From DUZB01 sp963747555 (lineage in GTDB: Bacteria; Desulfobacterota; DSM-4660; Desulfatiglandales; Desulfatiglandaceae): DNA of 64,000 nt. Numbering within the stretch: the stretch's first letter is position 1; the number at the start of each line of letters is the position of its first letter. Where the stretch lies: assembly GCA_963747555.1 (NCBI GenBank), contig CAVVFZ010000005.1, positions 62,001 to 126,000 of the forward strand, in the 5' to 3' direction. Position numbers and translations under genes: made by a program. Below the pieces are notes generated by a model. It worked only from the letters and a program-made list of their open reading frames with translations. It was not told the origin of the DNA and searched no databases. Positions 16,764 through 26,628 of the stretch are shown here, piece after piece.

Positions 16764-17478
16764 ATGAATACACTCCTTCATTACCGCCTCCCCCTTCCGA
16801 TAAAGAGACCAACGTATGTTTTGTAAGGCAACCAGAACCGAGAGCTTTCCGATGGAGGATTCAGCCTGGGATGGGTTTCCGTGGAAAGGACATTCCATCC
16901 GAGGTGCTCCGGAACCACATGGGGAAGAAACCCGACCATTTCCCGAAAGTGGAGGTGAAGATCGCTTACGACACCATGGCTGTATGCGTTATGTTTCGGG
17001 TCGAGGACCGATACGTTCGTGCAACCTCCACGGCACATCAGGATAATGTTTATAAAGACAGTTGTGTCGAATTCTTCTTTACCCCGGGTTCCGATGTGTC
17101 CAGGGGATACTTCAACCTGGAGATGAATTGCGGCGGCGCCATGCTTTTTCATTTTCAGATGGAACCAAGGAAACACAGGATTGTAATTCCGGAGAGTGAA
17201 TGTCAGCAAAATAACAAGCGCTCCATTCGTTGCCGCGCATTGTTGATCCGGAAATAGAGGAGCCTGTCACGTGGACCCTTGCCTACAAAATCCCCATCCC
17301 CTTGTTGGAAAGATACTGCCAGGTGATCTCACCCGCTCCACGGGCTGTCTGGCGGGTGAATTTCTACAAATGTGCCGACGACAGCTCCCACCCGCACTGG
17401 TTGACATGGTCGCCGGTTGATCTTCCCGATCCCAATTTTCACCAGCCACAGTCATTTGGTATACTGCAATTCCAATAA
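16764..17478 (+). CDS. Carbohydrate-binding module 9-like domain protein (about three frameshifts)
   Basis: Starting near the ATG at 16764, the protein switches frame near 16815, near 16875 and near 17235. The central frame contains KVEVKIAYDTMAVCVMFRVE and then VYKDSCVEFFFTPG and YFNLEMNCGGA. The last frame ends ADDSSHPHWLTWSPVDLPDP and FHQPQSFGILQF. These are the conserved blocks of CBM9-type domains (V-E-D-R-Y-V-R, D-S-C-V-E-F-F, H-P-H-W-x-x-W-S-P). The assembled length is about 235 residues and no signal peptide is clear. It may be decaying, since its 3' end also exists as a separate copy 1.4 kb upstream. Confidence 0.62.
17371..17473 (+). repeat. CBM9 gene end (copy 2 of the duplication)
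   Basis: The in-gene partner of the 103-base direct repeat at 15934-16036. Here the reading frame is intact to the stop at 17478. Confidence 0.85.
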
Positions 17479-17577
17479 AGCGCAGGCTGCGGATGTGGGC
17501 CCGATACATGATCCAATTGGCCTTTTATAACCCATTACATTTTGTCTTATAGAAAGTACTTTGTCCACCAGGTCAAG

Positions 17578-17847
17578 CTATTTCAAGGTGTCGGATTTCT
17601 TTAAATTTTTCTTTACGTAGCCCCAATGCCATAAAATATGTATCGCAATCGTTACCATAAACGCCAAGGCGGTCCATTCATGGACCTCAGTAAAAAAATG
17701 CCTTAACGTAATCAGGAAGCTTCCTTTTGCAGCATACCCTTTTGGCAACAGGAGCCAGTTTATGAGTCCCGTACCGGACAGCACGGTGAGAAGTATGAAA
17801 GAAACCACATTTGTCAGCCAGAGTTTGGAGATTTTCCTATTCATCAT
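17578..17847 (-). CDS. DUF4405-like two-helix membrane protein
   Basis: An 89-residue protein with two hydrophobic helices, about residues 10-31 and 58-75, and several His residues (H50, H56, H69 and H73 approximately). The segment HFFTEVHEWTALAFMVTIAIH resembles the His-bearing helix of cytochrome-b561-like DUF4405 proteins that may bind haem. The upstream side has AGGGGCAAAG before the ATG. Electron transfer in the membrane is a guess. Confidence 0.62.
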   Translation of the reverse strand: MMNRKISKLWLTNVVSFILLTVLSGTGLINWLLLPKGYAAKGSFLITLRHFFTEVHEWTALAFMVTIAIHILWHWGYVKKNLKKSDTLK

Positions 17848-18186
17848 ATTCTTTGCCCCTCCTCGATAGATAGCCTAAACGATCACGGCTACTGTACCAT
17901 GTCTTGATATTAAGGTATAGGAGACAGTTCTGAAATGTTCAACTGATTTCTTCGGTCCCCGTATCAGGGGGTATTTCGCAAGCCCCGGCCATAAGTTCCC
18001 TTACGGTGAATTTCTCTCTTGGGTGAATTGTGTCTCTATGATATGCTTCAGCATAATCACAAAAATGATCGGTTAGAGATCAGCGATTAGCTACACTAAA
18101 GCAGGTGGTGGAGTTTCTTCAGTCGCACTGAAAGTGTGGACACACATAATTCCGATTTAGAATCACAAAACTGTCGGGAGAGAAAG
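17848..18186. other. Non-coding stretch
   Basis: About 340 bases between divergent genes. It should hold promoters for both, but no clear -35/-10 pair or operator can be singled out. Confidence 0.45.
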
Positions 18187-19672
18187 TTGACTTTGAGATC
18201 GTTGAGCCGATCCGACATTGAAAACACGCTTCACCATCTCAATTATCGGTGGAACCTGGAGGTCTCTCCCTCTGGAAAGGCGACAAAGCGCCTTTCAAAG
18301 ACTATGAAATCTATGAAGGCTACGACGGGTTCATTAGCCTGGAAACCCTGTCTGCCATTGACGCAATGGATGGAGGCAACGGAAAGAGACAGTTGCGTTT
18401 TGCCCTCATTGATCATTATCTTCAGCGCGCCCTCCTTCCCCACGAAAATGAGATGCGGTCATGGATGCGCGGTGCCGCGGCGAACGTTTCCGGGGAAAAA
18501 ATCTATTTCAGGGACATTATTTCATGGTGTCAGAAGTTCAGTACCTATGAAAAAAGGCAGATACTTCAGAAGGAAAGCGGTCCCCTGTGCAAGTTTCTGA
18601 AACCGTTTGCCCTCAATTACTGGAAGATCCTCCTTGAAATGCTCTCCAGGCGATCTGGGCTTTGAGAACTATATCGCGGTACTGCGCTGAAAAAAAGGGA
18701 ATCGATTACGCTTCCTATTATGACGCGTTAAAAAAGCTCCTTCTGGACACCGATGCCCTCTATTTTGAAGCCATGGAGAGGTGGTGCCGGGAACGCTTCG
18801 GCATGCCCCTGGCGAAACTTACCCGGTTTGACTCCATCAATATCTTGAGCCTTCGTCAGTTTGACGACTTATACCCGGTAAAACGGTTGGAAGATCTGTA
18901 CCCATTTTTCGGATACTGGGGCATCGATCCTGAAAATATTCCCGGGCTGACTCTTGAATTGGGTCGGGAAAAGGGAAAGAGCGCCCAGGGCATCTGTTTT
19001 GTCCTTCAAGCCCCCGATGAGATCTATATCCTGATGAGACCCGAAGGGGGATGGATCGACCTGGAAACCCTGTGGCATGAATTGGGCCACGGATTTTCTG
19101 CGGCCTATACCTCCCCAGATCTCTCCATGGTGGAAAAGGATATGGCCACCTCTTTCAGCCTGTCGGAATCCTTTGCCTTTCTCAATCAGAACCTTGCCCT
19201 TTCCCGCCTTTTTCTCACGCGACAGCTTGGACTTCCGCCCCGGGACGCGGAAAACCTTTACACCCACAAAGTCCTCAAGGATTTTTCGATGTTTAGGAGA
19301 TATGCGGCTAAATTTATTTCGGAATATGAGATGTTCCTCAACGGCAATCTTTCGGATGGAGAACCCTACGCGAAGACCATGAGCCGATATACGGGCTTTT
19401 ATTATCAGCCCGAAAGTCACCTTTTCGATCTGGTTCCGGAGCTGTACTGTCTTGATTATATCCTGGGATGGATGGGGGAGGCGGTCATGGAGGACCAGCT
19501 GCGAAAGTTGCTTGGAGAAGAGTGGATCTTTACACGGGAGGCAGGACATATCCTCAAGCAGTGGTGGTCACAGGGAAATCAGAATGATCTGCCCGTATTT
19601 TTAGAGCGAAATGGAATGGGGAAAATGAGCATGGAACACATGACAAAACGTTGGGAGACGGTCCTGGGATAA
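18187..19672 (+). CDS. M3-family oligoendopeptidase (two frameshifts)
   Basis: The frame likely starts at the TTG at 18187 (MTLRSLSRSDIENTL), shifts near 18250, and shifts again near 18655. The last and longest frame, to 19672, carries the zinc motif H-E-L-G-H in TLWHELGHGFSAAYTS, followed at the expected distance by E in SLSESFAFL. The assembled length is about 490 residues, somewhat shorter than PepF (about 600). M3 peptidases are cytoplasmic zinc enzymes that degrade oligopeptides. The C-terminal domain reads normally to WETVLG. No operon partners. Confidence 0.75.
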
Positions 19673-19682
19673 TGAACGACGT

Positions 19683-21586
19683 CTATTTCCCCTCTACGCT
19701 GTCCAGAACCTCCCACCTCAGATAGGTTGTCTCGATCTCCTTTTCCAACACCTCCAATCGCGCACTCGCTGCGGCCATCGCCTCTTTCCCCTTCTTGTAA
19801 TAGAGGGGATCGGACATGGATTTGAACAGGTCCTCTTTTTCCCCTTCCAGCAAAAGCAATCGATCGGGAAGTTCAAGGAGCTCTTTTTTTTCCTTATATG
19901 TCAGTGTTCTCTTTTTATCCGGTTTTTCCCGTTTTTTTTCCTTTGACTCAACGGCTTTTGAAGATCAGGCGCAGATTTTTCTTTCACAGGCCTCTGCAAA
20001 GCCAGTCATCGTATCCACCAGCATATTCTCCGATATGCCCGTTTCCCTCGAACACGAGCGTGCTTGTCACCACGTTGTTGAGGAACTCCCGATCATGGCT
20101 CACCAGCAGGAGCGGTTCCGTCGTAATCAAATAGCAATTCCTCCAGAAGTTCCAGCGTTTCCGCATCCAGATCGTTGGTGGGTTCATCCAGCACCAGGAT
20201 GTTTGCCGGTTGTGTAAAGAGTTTGGCTAACATCAGTCGGTTCTTCTCTCCACCGGAAAGAACACGCACGGGGGTGATACATCGTTCCCGGGAAAAAAGA
20301 AAATCACGCAGGTGCGTGATCACATGACGTTTCCGGCCATTGAATATAATAAAGTCGTTGCCTTCTCCGATGTTGTCGGCGACCGTCTTTTCCTCGTCCA
20401 GCTGTTCCCGGAGCTGATCAAAATAGAGGATCTGCAGATTCGCTCCATGGCGTACGGTCCCGCTGTCGGGAGGCATGCCTTTCAGGAGAATTTTCAAAAG
20501 GGTTGTTTTTCCCGCGCCATTCGGACCTATGATCCCAACCTTATCTCCGCGTAAGATTGTTGTGGAGAAATCACTGACAATGGGTGTTTCTTCATAGGAA
20601 AAGCTTACCTCTTTTGTTTCAACAACAAGCTTCCCGCTTCGTTCTCCCTCTTGGATCTGCAGCTTAACATTGGCCGTTTTTTTTCGACGTTCCAGAAATT
20701 TTTCCCGCATTTTCAAGAGGGCCTTTACCCGCCCCTCGTTGCGGGTACGACGGGCCTTGATACCCTGCCTTATCCAGGCTTCCTCCGCGTCTCGCTTTCT
20801 ATCTGATTCTCTTTCTTGGTTTTCCTCCGCCTCCATGGCCGCCTTTTTTCTTTCCAGATATGTCTCGTAGTTGCAGTCGTAAGAAAAAATCCGGCCACGA
20901 TCAATTTCCACAATTCTGGTGGCAATCCGTTTCAGAAAAGCTCGATCATGGGTAACAAAAAGGAGGGTTTTCACATGGCGAAGGATCAACTCCTCCATCC
21001 ACAGGATGCTGTCAATATCAAGGTGATTGGTGGGTTCATCCAAAAGGAGCAGGTCGGGTTTTCCAACCAGGGCGCGGGCGAAGAGCGTCCGGCGTTTCAA
21101 GCCTGCGGAAAGTTGTTCGAAGGGCCATTGACCTTCCAGACCCGTCAGGGAAAGCGCTGTTTCAACTGCCTGCGATATCCCCCATTCATCATCGGCACTG
21201 AACTTTTCCTGTATTGTCCGGCACCGTTTCTCGTAACTCTGAGTCGAGGTAGAAGGGGGTCTCCGTCGCAAGGCCTGGTATTCTGCAAACGCCCTCCCCT
21301 TTTCACCAAGACCCTGGGCCACCACGTCAAAAACCGTTCCGGCAAACCCCTCCGGAACCTCCTGTTTGAGCGCCGACACGGCCACCTCCTTTTGCCGCCA
21401 GACCTCGCCGCTGTCAGGAGTCATTTCCCCGTACAGTAATTTCAGCACCGTGGATTTTCCGACCCCGTTCCGCCCTAACAAACAGACCCGTTCTCCCCTT
21501 TCAATCTGCCAGGAGATATTTTCGAGCAGCGGAGGGTCGGCAAACCCCCAGGTTACATTTCTCATACCGATCAGAGCCACAGGCAT
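19683..21586 (-). CDS. uup: ABC-F family ATPase, Uup type (about three frameshifts in the C-terminal third)
   Basis: The frame from 21586 encodes two ABC domains. The first has Walker A LLGRNGVGKST and Walker B LLLLDEPTNHLD. The second has Walker A IIGPNGAGKTTLL, signature VLSGGEKNRLML and Walker B ILVLDEPTNDLD. It breaks near 20125. A second frame gives LLLVSHDREFLNNVV, and another break in a poly-A run near 19935 restores a C-terminal coiled coil (YKEKKELLELPDRLLLLEGE) ending at 19683. The total is about 630 residues. ABC-F proteins act on ribosomes or nucleic acids, without membrane domains; the C-terminal coiled coil is the Uup mark. Confidence 0.82.
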
Positions 21587-21631
21587 TTCCTCATTAGCCG
21601 GTCAGGACATGGATTCGGTGGAAACCCATTA

Positions 21632-23218
21632 TCACTGAATATCCAGGGTCTTGGAGAATTCGATATCCGGCCACTGCTCCATACAGTATTCTAGCTGCCA
21701 CTGGCTGGTGGTCATAAAAGAGAGCCTTCCTTCCGCATCATGGGCCATATTTGCCATATTCTTTTTTTCAAATTCGTTCATTTTCTTCCGATCTTTGGAG
21801 GAAACCCACCGGACGACTTTGAAATCGATCGGTTCGTAAATGGCGTCAACGCCATATTCGGTCTTCAGCCGGGCAACGGTTACGTCAAATTGCAGGACTC
21901 CCACCGCCCCCAATATATAATCGCTCCCCATAACGGGCCTGAAGAACTGCACGGCTCCCTCCTCGGTGAGTTGGGTCAAGCCCTTCTGGAGATGTTTCAT
22001 TTTCAATGCGTTTTTCAGACGGACACGTCTGAAATGTTCCGGGGCAAAATTCGGGATTCCCGTAAATTGGAGGGCCTCCCCTTCGCTGAAGGTATCCCCG
22101 ATTTTCACGGTTCCATGGTTATGAATTCCTATAATATCGCCGGGAAACGCTTCCTCAATATTCTTTCTGTCCTGAGCCATGAATATGGTCGCGTTACTCA
22201 GAGAAACTTCCTTCCCGGTCCGGTGATGAAGAACCTTCATTCCCCGGTTGAATTTTCCGGAACAGACCCGGATGAAGGCGATTCTGTCCCGATGGGCGGG
22301 GTTCATATTGGCTTGAATTTTGAAGGCAAAACCTGAAAAAGCTTCCTCATATGGGGAAACCTCCCGGGAAGTTGCCGCACGCGGTCCCGGGTGCGGCGCC
22401 ATTTCCACAAAGGCATCCAGCATTTCCTTCACCCCGAAGTTATTGATGGCGCTTCCAAAGAAGACCGGCGTCTGGTTTCCTTTCAGAAAATGTTCCATCT
22501 CAAAAGGATCCGCGGCGCCTTCAAGCAATTCGATGTTTTCCCTCAGTCTGTCGGCCTGGCTTCCAAGATACTGATCCAGGGTTGGATCCGATAGGTCGTG
22601 GATCACGACACCTTCCTTTCCGACCGTTTCCCTCCCCGCTTCAAACAGATGCAACTGTTTGTGAAAGAGATTGTAGACCCCTTTAAACCGTTTTCCCATG
22701 CCGATGGGCCAGGAAAGCGGCGTGCATTCAATCTGCAGTTTGTTCTCGATATCGTCCAGGATATCAAAGGGGGCCAGACCTTCCCGGTCCAGCTTATTGA
22801 TAAAGGTGATGATCGGGGTGTTGCGCATGCGACAGACCTCCATCAGCTTCTCGGTCTGCGGCTCCACACCCTTTGCATTATCGATGACCATCAAGGCGCT
22901 ATCAACAGCGGTGAGCACCCGGTAGGTATCTTCGGAAAAATCTTGGTGGCCGGGTGTATCCAAAAGATTGATTTCAAAATCCCTGTAATTAAACTTCATG
23001 ACGGAGGTTGTTACCGAAATGCCTCTTTCCTGTTCAATGGACATCCAGTCACTGGTGGCGTGTCGTGCGGCTTTCCTTGCCTTGACCGCCCCTGCCTGCT
23101 GAATAGCCCCGCCGAATAGGAGGAGTTTTTCCGTCAGAGTCGTCTTTCCCGCATCGGGATGACTGATAATCGCGAAGGTACGTCTTCGATTTACTTCTTT
23201 TTCATTGTATTTCATCAT
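21632..23218 (-). CDS. prfC: Peptide chain release factor 3
   Basis: A complete 528-residue translational GTPase. G1 is SHPDAGKTTLTEKLL, G3 is DTPGHQDFSEDTYR and G4 is FINKLDRE. The segment RKAARHATSDWMSIEQERGI is the switch region typical of RF3. The C-terminal end (EYCMEQWPDIEFSKT) is the usual RF3 tail. RF3 recycles RF1 and RF2 from the ribosome. It precedes uup on the same strand with about 45 bases between them. Confidence 0.95.
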   Translation of the reverse strand: MMKYNEKEVNRRRTFAIISHPDAGKTTLTEKLLLFGGAIQQAGAVKARKAARHATSDWMSIEQERGISVTTSVMKFNYRDFEINLLDTPGHQDFSEDTYRVLTAVDSALMVIDNAKGVEPQTEKLMEVCRMRNTPIITFINKLDREGLAPFDILDDIENKLQIECTPLSWPIGMGKRFKGVYNLFHKQLHLFEAGRETVGKEGVVIHDLSDPTLDQYLGSQADRLRENIELLEGAADPFEMEHFLKGNQTPVFFGSAINNFGVKEMLDAFVEMAPHPGPRAATSREVSPYEEAFSGFAFKIQANMNPAHRDRIAFIRVCSGKFNRGMKVLHHRTGKEVSLSNATIFMAQDRKNIEEAFPGDIIGIHNHGTVKIGDTFSEGEALQFTGIPNFAPEHFRRVRLKNALKMKHLQKGLTQLTEEGAVQFFRPVMGSDYILGAVGVLQFDVTVARLKTEYGVDAIYEPIDFKVVRWVSSKDRKKMNEFEKKNMANMAHDAEGRLSFMTTSQWQLEYCMEQWPDIEFSKTLDIQ

Positions 23219-23504
23219 TCCTGTTTTCTATACTGCTCCCTTAAAGAGATTCGAGGCCCCGGAAAATCAGAACCTGCGGGATTTTGTTCTGGGCCGAGAG
23301 TTCCCAGTCCGCTACAATAGGGAAGAATGAATCGGCAGACTTACGAAAACCCCGCGATTTCGGGGGAAATATAATGGTCAAATGGGCGTTGTCAACTGTC
23401 GGAGGAGGATGGAAAACCCAAGGAATTCGTGAAATTTCCCGCCGGATCAATCGATGATATAATTTAACATACAATAATTTATCAAACACTTAAATGGAGC
23501 AACT

Positions 23505-23828
23505 ATGAAAAAACTTGAAGGTTTTCAGCGAAAATTTCTAAGGGGAGTGGCCCATAGCATGAAACCCGTGATCTTCATCGGGCAGAAAGGACTTACCCCC
23601 CAGGTTATGACTTCCGCGAAAGAGGCCATTGAAAGCCACGAACTTATCAAGGTGAAATTTAACGACTTCAAAGAAAAAGAACAGAAAGAGGAGATCTCCA
23701 CCCGCCTGGAAAAAGAAACCGGCGCCGAAAATGTGGGCATGATCGGGCATACGGTCATATTTTTCCGGCAGAACACGGACCCGGAAAAACGCAGGATCAC
23801 CCTGCCTCACCGTGAAGAAGGGGTTTGA
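23505..23828 (+). CDS. yhbY: YhbY-type CRM-domain RNA-binding protein
   Basis: A 107-residue protein with the CRM-domain signature: R-K-F-L-R-G-V-A-H-x-M-K-P-V and IFIGQKGLTPQVM, which includes the exposed G-x-x-G loop. The end has the G-H-T-V-I-F-F-R strand. YhbY associates with pre-50S ribosomes. An AATGGAGCAACT leader with GGAG lies before the ATG. It is monocistronic and converges with hisC. Confidence 0.92.
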   Translation: MKKLEGFQRKFLRGVAHSMKPVIFIGQKGLTPQVMTSAKEAIESHELIKVKFNDFKEKEQKEEISTRLEKETGAENVGMIGHTVIFFRQNTDPEKRRITLPHREEGV

Positions 23829-23849
23829 TCGTCAGTGTCTCATAAAAGT

Positions 23850-24912
23850 TCATTCACTCAGGAGTTTCTCCAGGCCTTTCACCAGCAAACCGCACTGTTC
23901 ATCCGTCCCCACCGTGATACGCAGGTACTGCTCAATGCGTGGTTGTTTGAAATGGCGAACAATAATCCCCATTTCTCTCAACCGGAGTGCAAGCCGGCCC
24001 GCATCTCTTGCCGGATGCCGGACAAAGAGGAAATTGGCGGCCGAAGGGATCACCTGGAAACCAAGCCTTTCAAGATCCGTCACAAGGACCTCCCGGGTAA
24101 AAATGATCTTCCTCCTTGTCTCTTCAAAATAGGTGCGATCTTTCATGGCTGCTACGGCTCCGGCAAGGGCGAAACGGCTCAGGGGGTAGGAATTGAAACT
24201 GTTCTTGACCCTTTCCAGGCCCTCTATAAGCGCTGGATCGCCTACGGCAAAGCCCACTCGAAGACCGGCAAGGGAGCGCGATTTGGACAGGGTCTGGATG
24301 ACCAGCAGATTGGAAAATCGATCCATGAGAGAGATGGCGGTTTTACCGCCGAAATCAACATAGGCTTCATCTACCACCACGACGGATTCGGTGTTCTGTT
24401 CCAGGAGCTTTTCTATGGCTGAAAGGGACAGCAGCCTTCCTGTAGGGGCATTGGGATTGGGAAAGAGTATCCCGCCGTTCGGACGAATAAACTCTTCGGG
24501 CTCCAAGGCAAGATCCTCCGTAAGGGGAACCGTTTCATAGTTGACGCCATACAGACCGCAGTAGACCGGATAGAAGCTATAGGTAATATCAGGAAACAGG
24601 AGTGGTCGCGAATGCTTCAGCAACGCCTGGAAGGTATGGGCCAAGACTTCGTCCGAGCCATTGCCCACAAAAACTTTTTCTGGCGTCTGTCCGTAATAGT
24701 CGGCCACGGCCTCTTTCACGCGCTCGGCGTTCGGGTCCGGGTAAAGCCTCAGGCTGTCCGCAACTTCCTTTTTGCAGCGCAGCCAGGACCATCGGAGAAG
24801 GCCCATAGGGATTTTCATTGGTATTGAGTTTGATCAGTCGGGGGTGTTTGGGCTGCTCCCCCGGAATATAGGGAGTAAGTTTGTGTACGATGGAACTCCA
24901 GTAAGAACTCAT
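23850..24912 (-). CDS. hisC: Histidinol-phosphate aminotransferase (one frameshift)
   Basis: The first 48 residues read from 24912 in one frame (YWSSIVHKLTPYIPGEQPKH, then LIKLNTNENPYGPSP). The rest reads in a second frame from about 24790 to 23850. It contains LRLYPDPNA, FVGNGSDEVLAH, the substrate stretch NPNAPTG, VVDEAYVDFGG, and the PLP lysine in TLSKSRSLAGLRVGFAVG. The total is about 354 residues, as expected. It makes L-histidinol phosphate in histidine synthesis. No other his genes are adjacent. Confidence 0.88.
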
Positions 24913-25105
24913 AGATAAACTCCATTGCTATTAGACAAGAACTTTATTTCCGTTTGCCGGTTTTCACTTGCCGGTCCTCGTTTCGCTGAAACGTGGGTAC
25001 GAAGAGAAACGAGGATAATCAAAACCCTTTTCAAATGTCAAGTTCCGTGACATCCGGATTGCGAAACCATCGTATGCGGTTCATCAAAACAAAGATTGAG
25101 GACCT

Positions 25106-26420
25106 ATGAATATCATTTTCTTTGCCATTGTACTCATAGCTTTCGTTTCCGCTGGATGGCGCCAAATCCATTGGCTCCCGGCATCCGGAATGCTTTCCCC
25201 CATGGAAGGGCTCACCAAGGCCATGGTGGAATCGGCAGCGGGTTCTGTTGAACTCGCTCTGGGCCTTGTAGGGGTCATGACCCTTTTTTTGGGCTTGATG
25301 AAAGTGGCTGAAGCCGGGGGAATGCTGACCATCCTTGCACGTCTTATCCGCCCGCTTATGGTGAGACTCTTTCCGCGAGTCCCCCCTGAGCATCCCGCCA
25401 TGGGCAGCATGATCCTGAACATGTCAGCCAATGCCCTGGGACTTGGAAATGCCGCAACTCCTTTTGGAATCCGAGCCATGCAGGAGCTGGATAAACTGAA
25501 TTCCAAGCCTGGAACGGCCACCGATTCCATGGTTCTTTTTTTGGCCATAAACACCTCCAACGTAACCATCCTTCCCACCGGAGTCATGGCCATCAGGGCC
25601 GCCGCTGGGTCCGCCGATCCGGCAGGAATCCTTCCCACGACGCTGTTTGCGACCCTGTGCTCCACCCTCGTTGCCATCCTCGCCGCAAAGGTCTATGGGC
25701 GAATGTCGTTTTTTCGAAAGACCCGGCCGGAGGAAGAACCGGAAACGGCAGAAGGAGGAGACAGGGAAGGCATGGGCGACCAGAATAACGGAAGAAGAGG
25801 CCATTGGGAATTCGTCCGAAAGTTATTCCTCCTGGATAAGCTGGGTTGGGGTAAGCACCCTCGTTTCCCTTATTCCGATCACCATATTTTATGGAAAAAC
25901 TATTTCGCCGTGGATTATTCCCGGTCTCATGCTGGGCTTTTTGATCTTCGGGGTCGCGAGAAAAGTTCCGGTCTATGAGGTGTTCGTGGAAGGGGCAAAG
26001 GAAGGGTTTCAAGTGGCGATCCGAATCATTCCCTATCTTGTCGCCATTCTCGTGGCCGTCGGCATGTTTCGGGCCAGCGGCGCCATGGACGTTATGGTGG
26101 GCCTGCTGGGACCCTTCACCGGAAAACTGGGCATGCCTGCAGAGGCCCTTCCCATGGCGCTCCTGCGACCCTTGTCCGGATCAGGAGCCTACGGCATCAT
26201 GGCTTCCATCATCAACGACCCGGCCATCGGACCGGACAGCTACACCGGATATCTGGTTTCGACCCTCCAAGGATCCACGGAAACAACCTTTTATGTCTTG
26301 GCGGTCTATTTCGGGGCCGTTCAGGTCAAACGGATTCGTCATGCCCTCGCAGCCGCACTGACAGGGGATCTGGCAGGGATTGCCGCAGCCGTTCTTGCTT
26401 GCAGTTTTCTCTATTCGTAA
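25106..26420 (+). CDS. SpmA-SpmB-type fused membrane protein (nucleoside-recognition domains; one frameshift)
   Basis: The first half, from the ATG at 25106, is SpmA-like with SANALGLGNAATPFGIRAM and LFLAINTSNVTILPTGV. After a frame change between about 25740 and 25850 the second half is SpmB-like, with IIPYLVAILVAVGMFRASGA, then RPLSGSGAYG and GSTETTFYVLAVYFG. It has about nine hydrophobic segments and about 437 residues. These Gate-domain proteins are named after spore maturation, but non-sporulating bacteria have them as one fused gene, and the transported compound is unknown. Confidence 0.78.
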
Positions 26421-26445
26421 ATTGTACTGTCCGGCGCCTTAATTG

Positions 26446-26475
26446 TTGACTTCCAGCAGTTGGTTCCTGTATACA
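26446..26475 (+). promoter_or_regulatory. Probable promoter of the ABC importer operon
   Basis: TTGACT (26446-26451) is followed after 18 bases by TATACA (26470-26475). It lies about 65 bases upstream of the long hairpin with a T-run and 154 bases upstream of the solute-binding protein start. Confidence 0.55.
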
Positions 26476-26540
26476 TAAATCAAGAACCTGAAGCATGAAG
26501 CTTCATTTGTACCGTGTAAAATATCTATTTTCAATTTAAA

Positions 26541-26597
26541 GCCACGAAGGCCGATCGTTTCTGAAAACAGGAACCGTGCCGTCGTGGCTTTTTTTTG
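26541..26597 (+). terminator. Long hairpin with T-run in the leader of the importer operon
   Basis: AGCCACGA pairs with TCGTGGCT, an inner GGC pairs with GCC, and an inner stem CGTTTCTG pairs with CAGGAACCG with one bulge, closed by an AAAA loop. Eight T residues follow. It is a structurally strong intrinsic terminator, only about 20 bases before the ribosome site of the next gene. It can end SpmAB transcription or act as an attenuator in the importer leader. Confidence 0.7.
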
Positions 26598-26628
26598 TGC
26601 CAGAAAGAGGATCTTAGAGGAGGTTCAC

